From NCBI RefSeq assembly GCF_024713975.1, contig NC_091102.1, positions 13,087,001 to 13,151,000 on the forward strand: 64,000 nucleotides of DNA, written 5' to 3'. The position numbers and the translations under genes are program-made. Source of the stretch: Paralichthys olivaceus (lineage: Eukaryota; Chordata; Actinopteri; Pleuronectiformes; Paralichthyidae). Every line of letters begins with the position of its first letter. Position 1 is the stretch's first letter. The notes under the pieces were generated by a model that saw only the letters and a list, made by a program, of their open reading frames with translations, was not told where the DNA came from and made no database searches. This document shows, piece by piece, positions 15,094 to 25,500 of the stretch.

Positions 15094-16247
15094 CACACAC
15101 ACACACAGAAATCAGTGTGTTATTATTACCACAGTTGGCTCATATCTGATCGAACATCTCAATTTCTTTAACCAGATCAGTTTTATTAACATGTGTATTG
15201 TCTTTACTGTAAATATACACTGACTGGTCACTTTATTATATCATCTTTACAATCTAATGCAAACTGATCTGCCATTAAGTCTACTTTTGTGTGGCCTGTA
15301 ACATCCAGCTTTAGTTGTTATTTAAAAAATGAGGTGATAGATGGTCTAGTAGTTCTGAAACTTTGAACAGGCGGTCGGTTGATGTGTGCAATCATCTAAC
15401 AATCTGCGTGTTTTCACTGTGTGTGATAGGTGTGGGTGAGCAGTCCTCACAACGCCACAGGCTACTACACAGTTTATGGGGAGGAGGCGCTGCACGCCGA
15501 CCACTTCAACACCAAGCTCAGCTTCGGTGACACTCAGACTGTCTGGGCGAGGACAGGCTACCTGGGCTTCCTGCGGCGCACCGAGCTGACTGATGCCAGC
15601 GGAGGTGAGTCAGCAGTGCTTGCTCATTCACCACATTGTTGCGATCACAGAAAAATAGAGATATCTTCCTTTATATCTCTCTATCATCCCCTAAAAAGTT
15701 TAATTTATTAGATGTAAATTGGCAAATCTGTGTGTGTGTTTCAGAGCGCCATGATGCCCTTTATGTGGTGGGCTCTCTTGATGAAACTCTTGAGCTGAGG
15801 GGAATGAGGTATCACCCAATCGACATCGAGACCTCCGTAATCCGTTCTCATAAGAGCATAGCTGAATGGTGAGAAACTTACATCAGTTATAAATAGTATT
15901 CGACATGAATCCTGACTTCTCACTTCTACTTTTAAATTTCATGCCATATTTTTATTTTAACCTTTATGCATCCACCACCTCCTCCTCCCTCCAGTGCGGT
16001 GTTCACCTGGACCAACCTCCTCGTGGTGGTCGTGGAGCTGGAGGGATCTGAGCAGGAGGCCCTGGACCTGGTGGCTCTGGTCACAAACGTCGTCTTGGAG
16101 GAGCACTACCTAATTGTAGGGGTGGTGGTGGTGGTCGACCCTGGTGTCATCCCCATCAACTCCAGAGGGGAGAAGCAGCGCATGCACCTCAGAGACGGAT
16201 TCCTGGCCGACCAGCTGGACCCCATATACGTGGCTTACAACATGTGA
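479..16247 (+). CDS. dip2a: Disco-interacting protein 2 homolog A (3' 31 exons, partial)
   Basis: Coding exons: 479-676, 820-911, 1353-1463, 2407-2530, 2630-2739, 2867-2969, 3581-3645, 3839-3932, 4520-4639, 4757-4871, 5440-5579, 5968-6104, 6296-6376, 6883-7010, 7167-7281, 8024-8225, 8386-8495, 8844-8924, 9580-9697, 9907-10028, 10166-10277, 10914-11023, 11255-11385, 11496-11664, 11877-12047, 13456-13517, 13650-13707, 14606-14680, 15430-15604, 15745-15868, 15995-16247. They join in phase into 1267 residues from VQQPDPNQPKPEG to the family C-terminus DPIYVAYNM and a TGA. Two tandem adenylate-forming (FAAL-like) domains are present. The loops where acyl-CoA ligases have their Gly/Ser-rich ATP motif read YKTSKEGSTMGITVSH and DFSVSTTGILAGVKMSH. 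Paralogue choice: EGTPYLCHTDEVGEIC and VGPASMIVGNLVAGKRIAQ match DIP2A better than DIP2B or DIP2C. The N-terminal DMAP1-binding region (roughly 300 residues in family members) is off-window. DIP2 proteins are implicated in acyl-CoA/lipid metabolism and neuronal development; the exact substrate is not shown here. A possible optional exon at 12556-12585 is listed separately. Confidence 0.95.
1968..2114. repeat. Pyrimidine-rich simple repeat (CTTT/ATCC)
   Basis: An impure CTTT-type run merges into a short (ATCC)n tract inside a dip2a intron. ORFs across it are low-complexity Phe/Ser translations and are not genes. Confidence 0.85.
7450..7745. repeat. Interspersed repeat family D, copy 1 (dip2a intron)
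   Basis: The segment runs from a CAAGGAAGTCATGTTTTCG-like start through ACAAAAACTACTGGACTGAT and CATGAAAGTTAGACG to GAGTGTGTGAAATTTGGTG. The same order of motifs recurs at 43120-43410 and partly at 42426-42515 and 44955-45108, so this is a dispersed repeat. It resembles a low-identity repeat common in fish. No coding capacity or clear termini are seen, so its class is left open. Confidence 0.7.
9085..9200. repeat. Possible LINE 3'-tail-like fragment
   Basis: The segment TTTCAAAGCTTTATTG followed by GGAAATTGCGCTTTCG resembles short fish retroelement tails that include an internal tttattg motif. It is a single fragment in a dip2a intron and is called on resemblance only. Confidence 0.35.
12556..12585 (+). 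CDS. dip2a: Candidate 30-nt in-frame microexon of dip2a (PNRLGKLAEQ)
   Basis: A pyrimidine-rich tract and CAG precede this segment (ctgtcctgtcag) and a GTACTG donor follows it. It lies between the exon ending in ICLQ (12047) and the exon starting with GTAGPDPTT (13456), both in phase 0. Inclusion would add exactly ten residues, PNRLGKLAEQ, with no stop or frame change. The canonical DIP2 protein joins LQ directly to GTAGPDP, so inclusion would be optional. The site lies in the second adenylate-forming domain. No transcript evidence is available here. Confidence 0.55.
12636..12668. repeat. (TG)n microsatellite
   Basis: A pure run of about 16 TG units in the dip2a intron, about 50 bases downstream of the candidate microexon. 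UG-rich tracts can bind splicing regulators of the CELF/TDP-43 type; that role here is only inferred. Confidence 0.9.
15027..15107. repeat. (CA)n microsatellite
   Basis: About 40 CA units with one CG interruption near 15087, inside the dip2a intron between exons 14606-14680 and 15430-15604. The His/Thr-rich ORF across it is an artefact. Confidence 0.95.
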
Positions 16248-18003
16248 GGGGCCCGACAACAGGGGGGAGGGTCACTCCTCACATTACAGGAGCCAACAGG
16301 ACAATAGGAAAAATATGGAGCTTGGAATGTCCTGGTTTCTGTTGAAAGAGAGCACACTGCCCTCTTCTGTCGCAGATGGGAAATACATTATGAACGAAAG
16401 CAAGACGGAGAAAAATCAAAAACTAATATCTGTTTCTCCCTGTAATTTTTTTTATTTGCCTCAACAAATAATGTTTTCAAGGGTGTTTTGGTTTTGTTAA
16501 AGTGAGTTTTATATGTATGACAGAACTTCTAATTCATTTAACACAGGACACCAGATAGAGGAACAACAGGAGGTTAAAGGTTTATTACTACACTGTGCCA
16601 TTAACTTATTTTTTACTCAATCTCAACAATAATGACTGTTAGTTTTGGTTTGTCAAACACTTGTGCCATAGAACAGGACCGACGCAAATAACCGAACCAG
16701 TAACATGTATCAAACAAGCTCTCACATGTTTTCACGTCCACAGGTCATAATGCTTTTTGTAGAGAAACTCTACCCCACCACCAGCACCGTCACCAAAGCA
16801 GCTCTCCAGGTTACAGCTGCACCCTCATGTGATCCCTGATTCTCGTGATCCAGCTCAGTTCAGGTCATGTTGCATCGACAAAGAAGCACACAGAGAGGTG
16901 TTGGAGAGAGGGGGGCAGTAAGTGTTATTTGTTGCTCATTCCAGCTGTAGCGCTTTAGTTTTTGTAGATTAAAAGTTTAGACATGATCTCGTGGTTTGAC
17001 GAAATCTTGTTCCTGTTTTATCTGAATGAAATGCAGTATGAATGATGAGAAAGATGTGGCTTTGAATGACTGCAGACAGTGAGTGCCAATCTTTCGACGT
17101 CACGATAGGGAGAGGAATAGAATCGCTGCTTACTGTTAGCAGCTTCAAGTGACATGAATTAAGCCTTAAGTGTTTTTTCCGATGCCTCTTCCAGTCCCAG
17201 CATCTGTGTGACTTCATTTAGAGAAGTTCATTAGCTGGTGGACAGGAAAGGAATATGCAGAAGGAAGTTAGTGTGGTAAATCCTGCTCTTGTTGCACCTA
17301 CTCTCATCTTGTTGGCTAAGATGAATATACTTGATCCTAACATTGACCATTACAAACATACACTTACTCCATAAGTGATTTTTACGTCTGTCCCTATGAT
17401 TAGTTGTGTTGAATGTGTTTTATGGAAGAAGTTGTAGTGGGTTTGATGCCGCCTGTCACAGCCTCATTTCAAAATGCATAAGAGAATTGAGTGGAGGTTG
17501 AAAAGTGTTGTGAGTTGCATGCAAAGTACGAGGCGAGTGTTGTGACATCTCATTTCATAAAGATTTGTGTCATTGTGTGTTGCTTCTTTTTTCTACGTGC
17601 ACATCCCTTCATAAACGGGCCCCAGCCTGCTGTAAGTATGTACAGGTTTTGTGTAAATTATTAACAGATGGAGGAGACGACAGGGACGCAAAAAGACTGA
17701 ATATGGACGTGAACTTCTCCCTCACAAACAAAACTTATTTGAAATGAATCCTCGTGTGTGGACAATGGAAAAGAGACTTTGTTTTATAAGTGTGAAAGAA
17801 CAGTGGGAACTTCCGGGACGGGACAGAGCACACATCGAGCACAAGCAAAAGAGAGTTCTGCTCTGGTGACTGTGAGATGTCACTCCCTCCCTTGCAAAGT
17901 TTTGTTGTTAACCTATGGAAAGATACATTTGTCTGATATAAGGTTAGTTGTCATTATTTTCATAACATGATTTCCTAATGAATAAAAAAGTGCTTTTAAC
18001 TTG
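16248..18003 (+). other. dip2a: dip2a 3' UTR
   Basis: Sequence after the dip2a TGA has no further splice-consistent exon and no ORF of recognisable character. It runs to an AATAAA signal at 17981-17986, the best candidate for the main polyadenylation site. The 3' boundary is an estimate. Confidence 0.65.
17981..17986 (+). terminator. dip2a: Candidate dip2a polyadenylation signal
   Basis: Canonical AATAAA about 1.7 kb after the stop codon; it is followed by TGCTTTTAAC and a TGTTTGTCTT stretch that could serve as the GU/U-rich downstream element. Confidence 0.55.
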
Positions 18004-18270
18004 AAATGTTTGTCTTCAGTGGCGACTGAGTCACCAGGTATCCTGTCCAATAACTTCATTTTAGTATATTTTGGTTCAGTACTGTGGCTGATTGGACCAA
18101 CACCCTAGTTGAAGGTGGCCATAGTTAAATTGGAATGACACATGGACACGGACACCATTTACATCTTCTTGCACTTAAGCAATTTTAACATTGGGTTCAC
18201 TGACGATTCTTGTTTCAGATTTGCCTGCAGGTGACAGTAATTTAATATTAAGTTTAATTATCAGCAGTGC

Positions 18271-18612
18271 TTAAATGTTCAGTGTGTAGAATTTAGTGAC
18301 ATCTAGAGGTGATGTTGCATGTTGCACCCCTCACCTCACCCTCCCAAACATGAATGAGAACCTGTGGTAGCCTTCATTTGTCATAAAAACTCATAAGCTG
18401 TTTAGTTTGTCCAGACTGGGCCACTGTAATAAGCATGGCGGCCTCTGTAGAGAGGACCCTCTCCTGATGTAAATATAGTTTATAAGTATTTAAATAGACA
18501 GAGCCCGTTCTAGGGTAAAGAAAGCAACAATTGATCTAGTGAAAACATCACTAGGATTATTTTATTTCAATTTTTTCCAATAGATCCCTTTCATGGAAAT
18601 CTTACAGAGATT
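18271..18612. mobile_element. TIR element family A, copy 1 (degenerate MITE)
   Basis: The segment starts TTCAGTGTGTAGAATTTAGTG and contains ATGGCGGCCTC and GAGAGGACCCTCTCC. It ends near AATAGATCCCTTTCATGGAAATCTTACAGAG. The same blocks in the same order occur at 41458-41820, and in reverse orientation at 62056-62430. The right terminal repeat is eroded here. It has no coding capacity and sits between the convergent dip2a and sacsin-like 3' ends. Confidence 0.8.
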
Positions 18613-18876
18613 CAAACCGGGGACCCTCTTGCTGTGAAGCAACAGTGCTAATAGTGTTTTTTGTTTGTTCTATAAAAAGGCAATGACTTAGGCTTGTTCT
18701 ATATAGTAAGAATAATGATAATAGTAATAATAATTAATTAAGAATACTGTGCAAACTCCATTCACAAGCTTACCAGGACGTGGTGCTGTACATGTACACA
18801 CTGTCAAAACTCTCACACTACATTACCTGTGAGAAGACTTGAAAACAAACATGAAAGAAGAATAATCTTTTCATCC

Positions 18877-18897
18877 TTTATTTAACTTGAATTTATT
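18877..18897 (-). terminator. Candidate sacsin-like polyadenylation signals
   Basis: Two TTTATT hexamers (AATAAA on the minus strand) at 18877-18882 and 18892-18897 lie about 700 bases past the sacsin-like stop codon. They are plausible 3' ends for that transcript. Confidence 0.5.
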
Positions 18898-18899
18898 TT

Positions 18900-19588
18900 T
18901 ATTTCAACAGGAAAAAGGTGATTTAACTGTAACAGAAAGAAGTTATGACAAAATTATACATGCACTTGCATTTTCAAAACAAAGTGGTACAGTGATTATA
19001 TATCTTCCGCAAGTAGCCATTAAAAGTAAAAAAAGAACATGACATAAATCGATTACTGTATATTGGCTCTCAATGAGTACTTAGAAACACTAATAGAACA
19101 TAAAGTGCAGTGGATATACAGGTCCACAGCAAGAGCCATAAATGTTGACAACATTTAACACTTTCATACCAGTCACACAATCATCACTGTATATTGGTCC
19201 TCAGTGAGTGGTTACAGACAATAATAGAACATAGCAAAGTAGTAGAGTGATTATACTGGTCCTCAGCAAGTATTCATAAATGGTGACATAACAACAATTC
19301 TTTGATATCTGCATTTTCATAACAAGTTATATGGTGACGGTACTGATCCAAAATGAAAATGTATAAATGAAAATGAATGTATTGATCCTCAGTGAGAAGT
19401 CAAACGTTTACAACCATGCACAAAATCCCTGTTATTTACATTTCAGTAACAAATCATATGGTAAAAGACTAATTAGTCCAAAAAGATTTTTCTTTTGTTT
19501 TTGTTTATAGTAATGTTTAAATACCACTCATATGACTAATTAAATTAACTTAAATTTGCTTTCTCAGCATTACACGACTCTCAAATCG
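18900..19588 (-). other. Sacsin-like 3' UTR with degenerate tandem repeats
   Basis: This is non-coding sequence past the minus-strand stop. Within about 18960-19450 a motif like TATATTGGTCCTCAGTGAGT recurs near 19056, 19113, 19190, 19249 and 19379, alternating with a GCATTTTCATAACAAG-like motif. The spacing suggests a degenerate array with a period of about 130-136 bp built of two shorter halves. Confidence 0.6.
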
Positions 19589-22500
19589 CTATTTCACATA
19601 TGCCTCAACTGCACTGAGAAGCTCAGACGCTTTCTCCAGTGCTTGCATTTCGTTCTCAGATTCGAACTGCTCATTTGGAATGTGTGGATATGGATGGCAA
19701 CTGGGATACTGAGTCTTTTTGTTATCCACTCCCAGCGTCTTAAGATTTTGCACTATATGAGGCAGATCTGTCAGTTGGAGGTTGTAGCGGGAAACTCGTT
19801 CGGCAAGGGCTGAGATGGAGCTGCCAGAGGAAGGTTGACCGTGCCTTTTATACTCGGCAGCTGTGAGAGACTTTTCCACTGCTTGATGGACTTTGAACAG
19901 GCACCATTCTGTGCTGCCCCCACCATTGTCCTTGTAGGCTGCATTGAGATCACAGCGAGCCTGTCTGCACCAGCGCTGAGCCTCCTCTTTGTTTGGCCTT
20001 GGGACATTTCCATAATTAGTCCAAAAGTTGTAAGAATAACCAGAACCACCAGAGAATCTCTCTCGATTAGTTCGGTGATACCTGGCCTCTTGATTCCATT
20101 GCTGGTAGAAGTCGCTGAAATCCCAGTAATCCCTTGAACAGGAGGAGCCTGTGGTTTTGCCTCTGCCGTTTTTAAGCTCTTCAACTCGATTCAGCAAGTA
20201 TTTAAATGCCTCATTGGCAAGAGACTGGTGGTCAGGATTTTTGTCAGGATGCCACCTGAGGTACAGTCGCTTGATGGCTTTATGCCTCTCCTCCGCAGGA
20301 AGAGACCATATCTCTTCCAAGCACTTGTCAATTTCCCTTTTAGCTTCCTCAACAGAGGTTGGTAAGGATCCTGTAGATGATGATTGGGAATGAGGCGGCA
20401 CAGCTCCCGCCAGTAGCTCCAGCTCCATGGGAGAAGCAGATTTGCAAGTCCTCCCAAGTTTTGCTTTCTTTACCCGTTTAAACTGATATAGGTCAAGACA
20501 ACTGACTTCAATTGGCTCCTCTTCACCAATATCTACTTTGTATCTGCGTGAAAGCTGTCCAGAGATTCCAGGCAGTTCTTCAACAATAACTGCATAACTA
20601 TACTTGTGGTCAGTGCTGTAGGCAACATATTCCCCCTCCTCAAAGTTATTGAAGATGTTCATGTCTAAGGAATCATGCCATTCCTTTGGTACTTCTGTCC
20701 CAGGGGCAGGTGGTGTGAAAAGCAAACTTTTACTTTCAGTGCTGTCATGGATCCCATTCTTAGCCAGAGTTTTCTGAACATCTTGTAAACTGTCACACAT
20801 AAGAAGTTGTCCAAGGACTGGGAGGTGATGGGGTGCAATTTTGTTGCCTAAAAGAGCAATAATCTCCCTTGTCAGTGTCATAATGACTTCATTTATAACC
20901 TTCAAAACCATGTCATCATTGTGTTTTAGGTAAAATACGCAGCCTTGTTGCCCTCGTGTGACAAAAACATCGTTTTCAGTGGCAGTTTTCTGTAGTGGCT
21001 GTTCTTTCAGCCAAAGCTTTGTTTCCAGGTTTTTGCAGCAGACAATCTGAATACTGCCAAAAGTATTCTCGCACATGTCAGCAGCATCTTCGTGTTTTAT
21101 TTCTCCTCGAGAACACGCTCTGATAAGACAAATGAGTCCATGTCTGAATGCAAATGAGGACAGATGTTGATCAAACCATCCACTGAATTCACAGTCAGTC
21201 TCAAGCTCACAAAGCTGCATGTGTGCTTCCACTACTTTCTCCTCAGTGACCTGAGACAGCATTTTTGGCTGCAGGTTCAGAGGCAGCAATTTCACCAACC
21301 GATGATGCTCATAGGTGTCTGTCTCCAAATGGCATTCGCTGAGTTTCTCAAGCAACAGGAAGTCACCAGCCAACGCTACTTCTAACCGTTTGGTCTCAAA
21401 TGCTGTGTCATTGTAGTACAGTGTGCACGAGCGGTACAATTTACCATCTACTGCAGGGAGATACAAAGACTTCACATCTTTAACATGGGACTTGTCTCCT
21501 TGGTCTTTGATTAACCGAAACAACTGCTCCACGGCACGTTTTACAGTTTTAAGTTGGTTTGGGTTTAGATGTGGTTTATCACAAGTCTCGGCATAAATTG
21601 CTGCCAGAACATTACTATACTCCACAGCAGTAGGGTTCTGCTTTACACCTATTTTCTTGAAGAACTCTTTGTAAATTAAATCATCCAAAGGAATTTTGTA
21701 CAAATATGGTCTAAAGTCTTTGTGATGGGGGACAAAAAGAGACGTGTCATCAGTCCTCACAAGTTCTTTGTCTTTTTCAACCAATACAACAGGAAGACCA
21801 GCCAGTGGCCGACTGTCAAATGTGTTGGCTTGCAGGAAGGTGTAGGAACTTCGAAACACGATAGCACGGCCTTCTATCAACTTGTCAGTTTGACAGGGAG
21901 ATTGACAAATGTTGCTCATATTGCTGGTTACACACTGTGGAGGTGGTTGATCATGGGCACCTGCATTTTTCATCATCTCCAGCAAATCCTTAGACTGATA
22001 AACTGGTATATGTATGATTGGCATTGAAGACCAAATCAATTCTTGATGCTTGGGATTGATATCCATCAAAGAGCCTCTGATTTTAACAACACTCCCCTCA
22101 GCTGCAAATGGTTGGTGATAGTCGCACAGTTCTTTTTGAATTGTCACAGGAAAAATGAACTTGATGTTGGCTATGCTCTCCAGCAACCTTTCCTCATTCT
22201 TTTTGTCTTGACTCACTTTAGTTAAGGCTGTTCTGAAAAGTAAGGCTGATTTCTCTTTCAACTCTTGAAGCTGCGAGTTCTCTTTTGCTTCTGATTCTAA
22301 CTGGTATGCAAAATTTATGATGTCATCGTTTGACACAATATGCTTCATTCCAAGTTCTCTGAGCAGCTCTTTTGTTTCTCTCATTTCTTTTGGATTTCCT
22401 TCATCAAACTCAGCCCAAAATCTCTTAGGCACAAATCTCTCCTGGTGCAACATTTTCTTGTATAGCTCGATGCTATCATCAAAGAAGTATGATGCCGTCT

Positions 22501-25500
22501 CCAAACTGCCTTGGGAATTGCGGATCAATTTCACCATCTTCATCGAGGAGATGATTTTGTCCTTATATTTAAAGTAGCTGGGATGATGTTGCAGTAACAG
22601 TAAGAGCTTGAAGCACTGAAGTGCTGACCTCTCTGTGAGTGTGTGTACAACAGGCAGAATGAACTTCATGAAAAACTCCATGTCAGTCAGAATTTTGATG
22701 TTCAGTGATTGTGACAGACTGTAGTTCTCAAGATATTTGAGAAAAATTGTGTTGCTGTTGGGCAGGAGGAACAAATCTGGAAAGGTTGTCAAATGTTCGG
22801 TGTTGAGGATAAATACCTCCTTGTGTCCATCAATCCTCACTCTCTCCCCAAATATTGTTTCAAATAATGGCAGGGACCTGAGCTTCCTCTGATAGTCTTG
22901 AGTGTCTTCGGCCTTGGACACTCCAGAGTGCAGGAAGTTCTGAAGCTCACTTTTCTCATTAGTGGAGAGCTTGGAAAACTCTGAGTGGTTAATGTTATAA
23001 ACCTGGTCCAGCACACAGCTTGCATCACTGACATCCATAAGCTCAGGGTGTAGTAAATGTATGTCAGAGAAGAATGTAATGTTGAGCTTCATGAAACCAA
23101 GTTTGAAGAGGATGCCTGATATGTCCCTGTCTGAGGCAAACTGAATCACACTCTGCATATCTGTCATTGTTTGTAAGAAGCATTTTCCGTTTAACCTTGG
23201 ACACACAACAGGTAGAATGTAGCAGTCACTGAAAAGCTGCCTCACATCACTGAATGTCAGAGTTTGTTCATCATCACTGGCTGTTGCAGGTTTAATTTGG
23301 CTTGTTATGAATTTCCAGAGTAAATTCAACCACCTCAACGTTGTCTGGTTTGGGTCATAGAGACCAGTGTCTAAATCAACAGCACAGCTATCAAGATGAT
23401 GCTGAAGTAATGGCTTCAGATATTTTGCTGCATTGGGAACTGTCAGACTTTCGATGAGGTTAAATCTTTTCAGAACAGCCATGTGCTCTTTGTTGGTCAG
23501 ACAATCTGCAAATTGGTCCAAGTAGTCGAAGAACAAACTTTCATATCCTGATATCAGTTTAGGAGATTCAGAGTTGAACACTCTCAAAACTTTATCTCTT
23601 GTGAGGAGAAGTGGAAGCCCATCAAGTAAAGTAGCGTTGTCCTCTGTGACCTTTTGCAACAAGAGATCTTTTAAGCAGAATTTCAAGAGGTTTGAACATC
23701 TTTGATCATCTCTAATCAGAGTGGAAGTTATAGGCAGGGGTAATGCTTCATCCGTTTGCTTTGGGTCATGGAGAGGTTTTTCTTTCAGGAAAGTCCGTAC
23801 AGTTGAAGGGTTCACATCTTTCAGTTCAACACCAGCGCTTTGGAAGGTTTCCCAAACTTCTTGCATTTTAGTAGAAAAGGGAACTAATTTCATTCCCAGA
23901 TCTTCCAAAATGAAATTCATCTCTTCATTTTCTGGATGTGTCAGGTGAAGTGCCTTTGTTGTCTCAGTTTCTCTGATGTCACACCAGTCAAAAGAGTATT
24001 CAATCCAGGTGTAGCCTGCAATTACACGCGTAGACCTTCTCATCACTGGAATCACATTTAGGCCTTTTTCCTTGATTGATCTGTACACCTCGTGTATCAT
24101 TTCATGCCAGTTCTGATCAACATCTTGGGACACAGTTGGCCAAAAAAACAAGTATGGATGATTGAAGAACGAGCCCATACATCCAAGAGACACTTTTTTC
24201 TCTGCAATTGTGTTGCTGATGTAATGAAGGAGATCTGCATACAGTGGAGCAATGACATTCTGTTTCAATGAATCATTCCACTTTGTTTTCAGACTTTGCC
24301 CATCTTCTTTCCAAAGGCTTCTCCTGGAAGAATCTACCTCAAAGTTTGCGTTGATGTGCACTGGAAGTCCTGTTCTCCCAGGCAAAGGAAGTGAACAAAA
24401 TGCTTCTCCTTGAAAATCCAAACAACCACCATCCTCACGTTCAGTCTTTAAGTTCACACGTGCTGCTATTGCTGCTTGGGGAAGTTGCTCTGACATTGTT
24501 TCCCTTCCACCTGTGTTTTTGAATGAGCCAAACTGCTCTGCAATGATCCACTTGCTTTGTCTTTTACGTGAGGTTGAAATTATGGTTTCATAAATCGCGT
24601 TGTGCGGTGATACTGCTTTGTCAGATAGAAGTGCTTCTTGTTGAAGTTTTACAAACGCATCCTTTTCTTCTCTGCTTTTCTGTGGTAGACTTTTTTCAAC
24701 CACAAAGAGTGTTGTGAGTTCCCCTGAATGCTGATTGATTTCATGGACTTTGATTTTGCAGATGTTTTTCAGAAACAGAATTAATCCTTCAGGATCTTTG
24801 GAGAGAGCAGAGCAGAGTAGATTCATATCTTTGTCAGTGACTCCCTGCTCTGATATTTTAGAGCTGTTTGCCATGGTACCAATCCTCAGAGGTAATCTGA
24901 ACATGGTGCCATCTTTGAGAGGGAAGTTGTCTGGAAGAAAGGATTTGTAGACGTCCATGTACATGTTCTTGAATTCATCAGCTAGTTTATAGCCAATGCC
25001 AGAAAGTGGTTTGTCTGAAGAACCTTCAATGTATGTTTGATTGGGATCAGAAATGCACAGTAAGTCATCACCAGTGAGGATTGAGGGGCAGTCAGTCAAA
25101 TGGTAAACAGAGTTGAATCCAACACCATATTTTCCTGTCTTTCCTGGAGTGTTGTGCTTCCCTCCTTCTCCCAGCTGTTGAATTCCAGCCAGGTCAGCAT
25201 CAGAAAACACTTTGTTGTTGAACACACACAGTGCTGGTCCTTGCAGATGGTTCCATTTCTTCCCAAAAGTTTTTTCTTTGCCATGCTGTCGTTTGTCCCA
25301 CACAAAGTGGATTTCTGTTGCCTCTGCATCATCAGCATTTTGGATTAGCTCTTTAAGGATATCCTTTTTTGACGGATAGGCTGAAATGATGTTTTTTATT
25401 CGAACTGTCAGTTGCTCCTGCTGTTCAAACTGAAATGCAAATTGTGAAATGTTCTCAGCTATGTGGTTTTGTAGAGTATGATGCCTTGTTGTTTTTATTC

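Noticed and set aside
15027..15107. His/Thr-rich ORF across the CA repeat
   Set aside because: Translation of a microsatellite.
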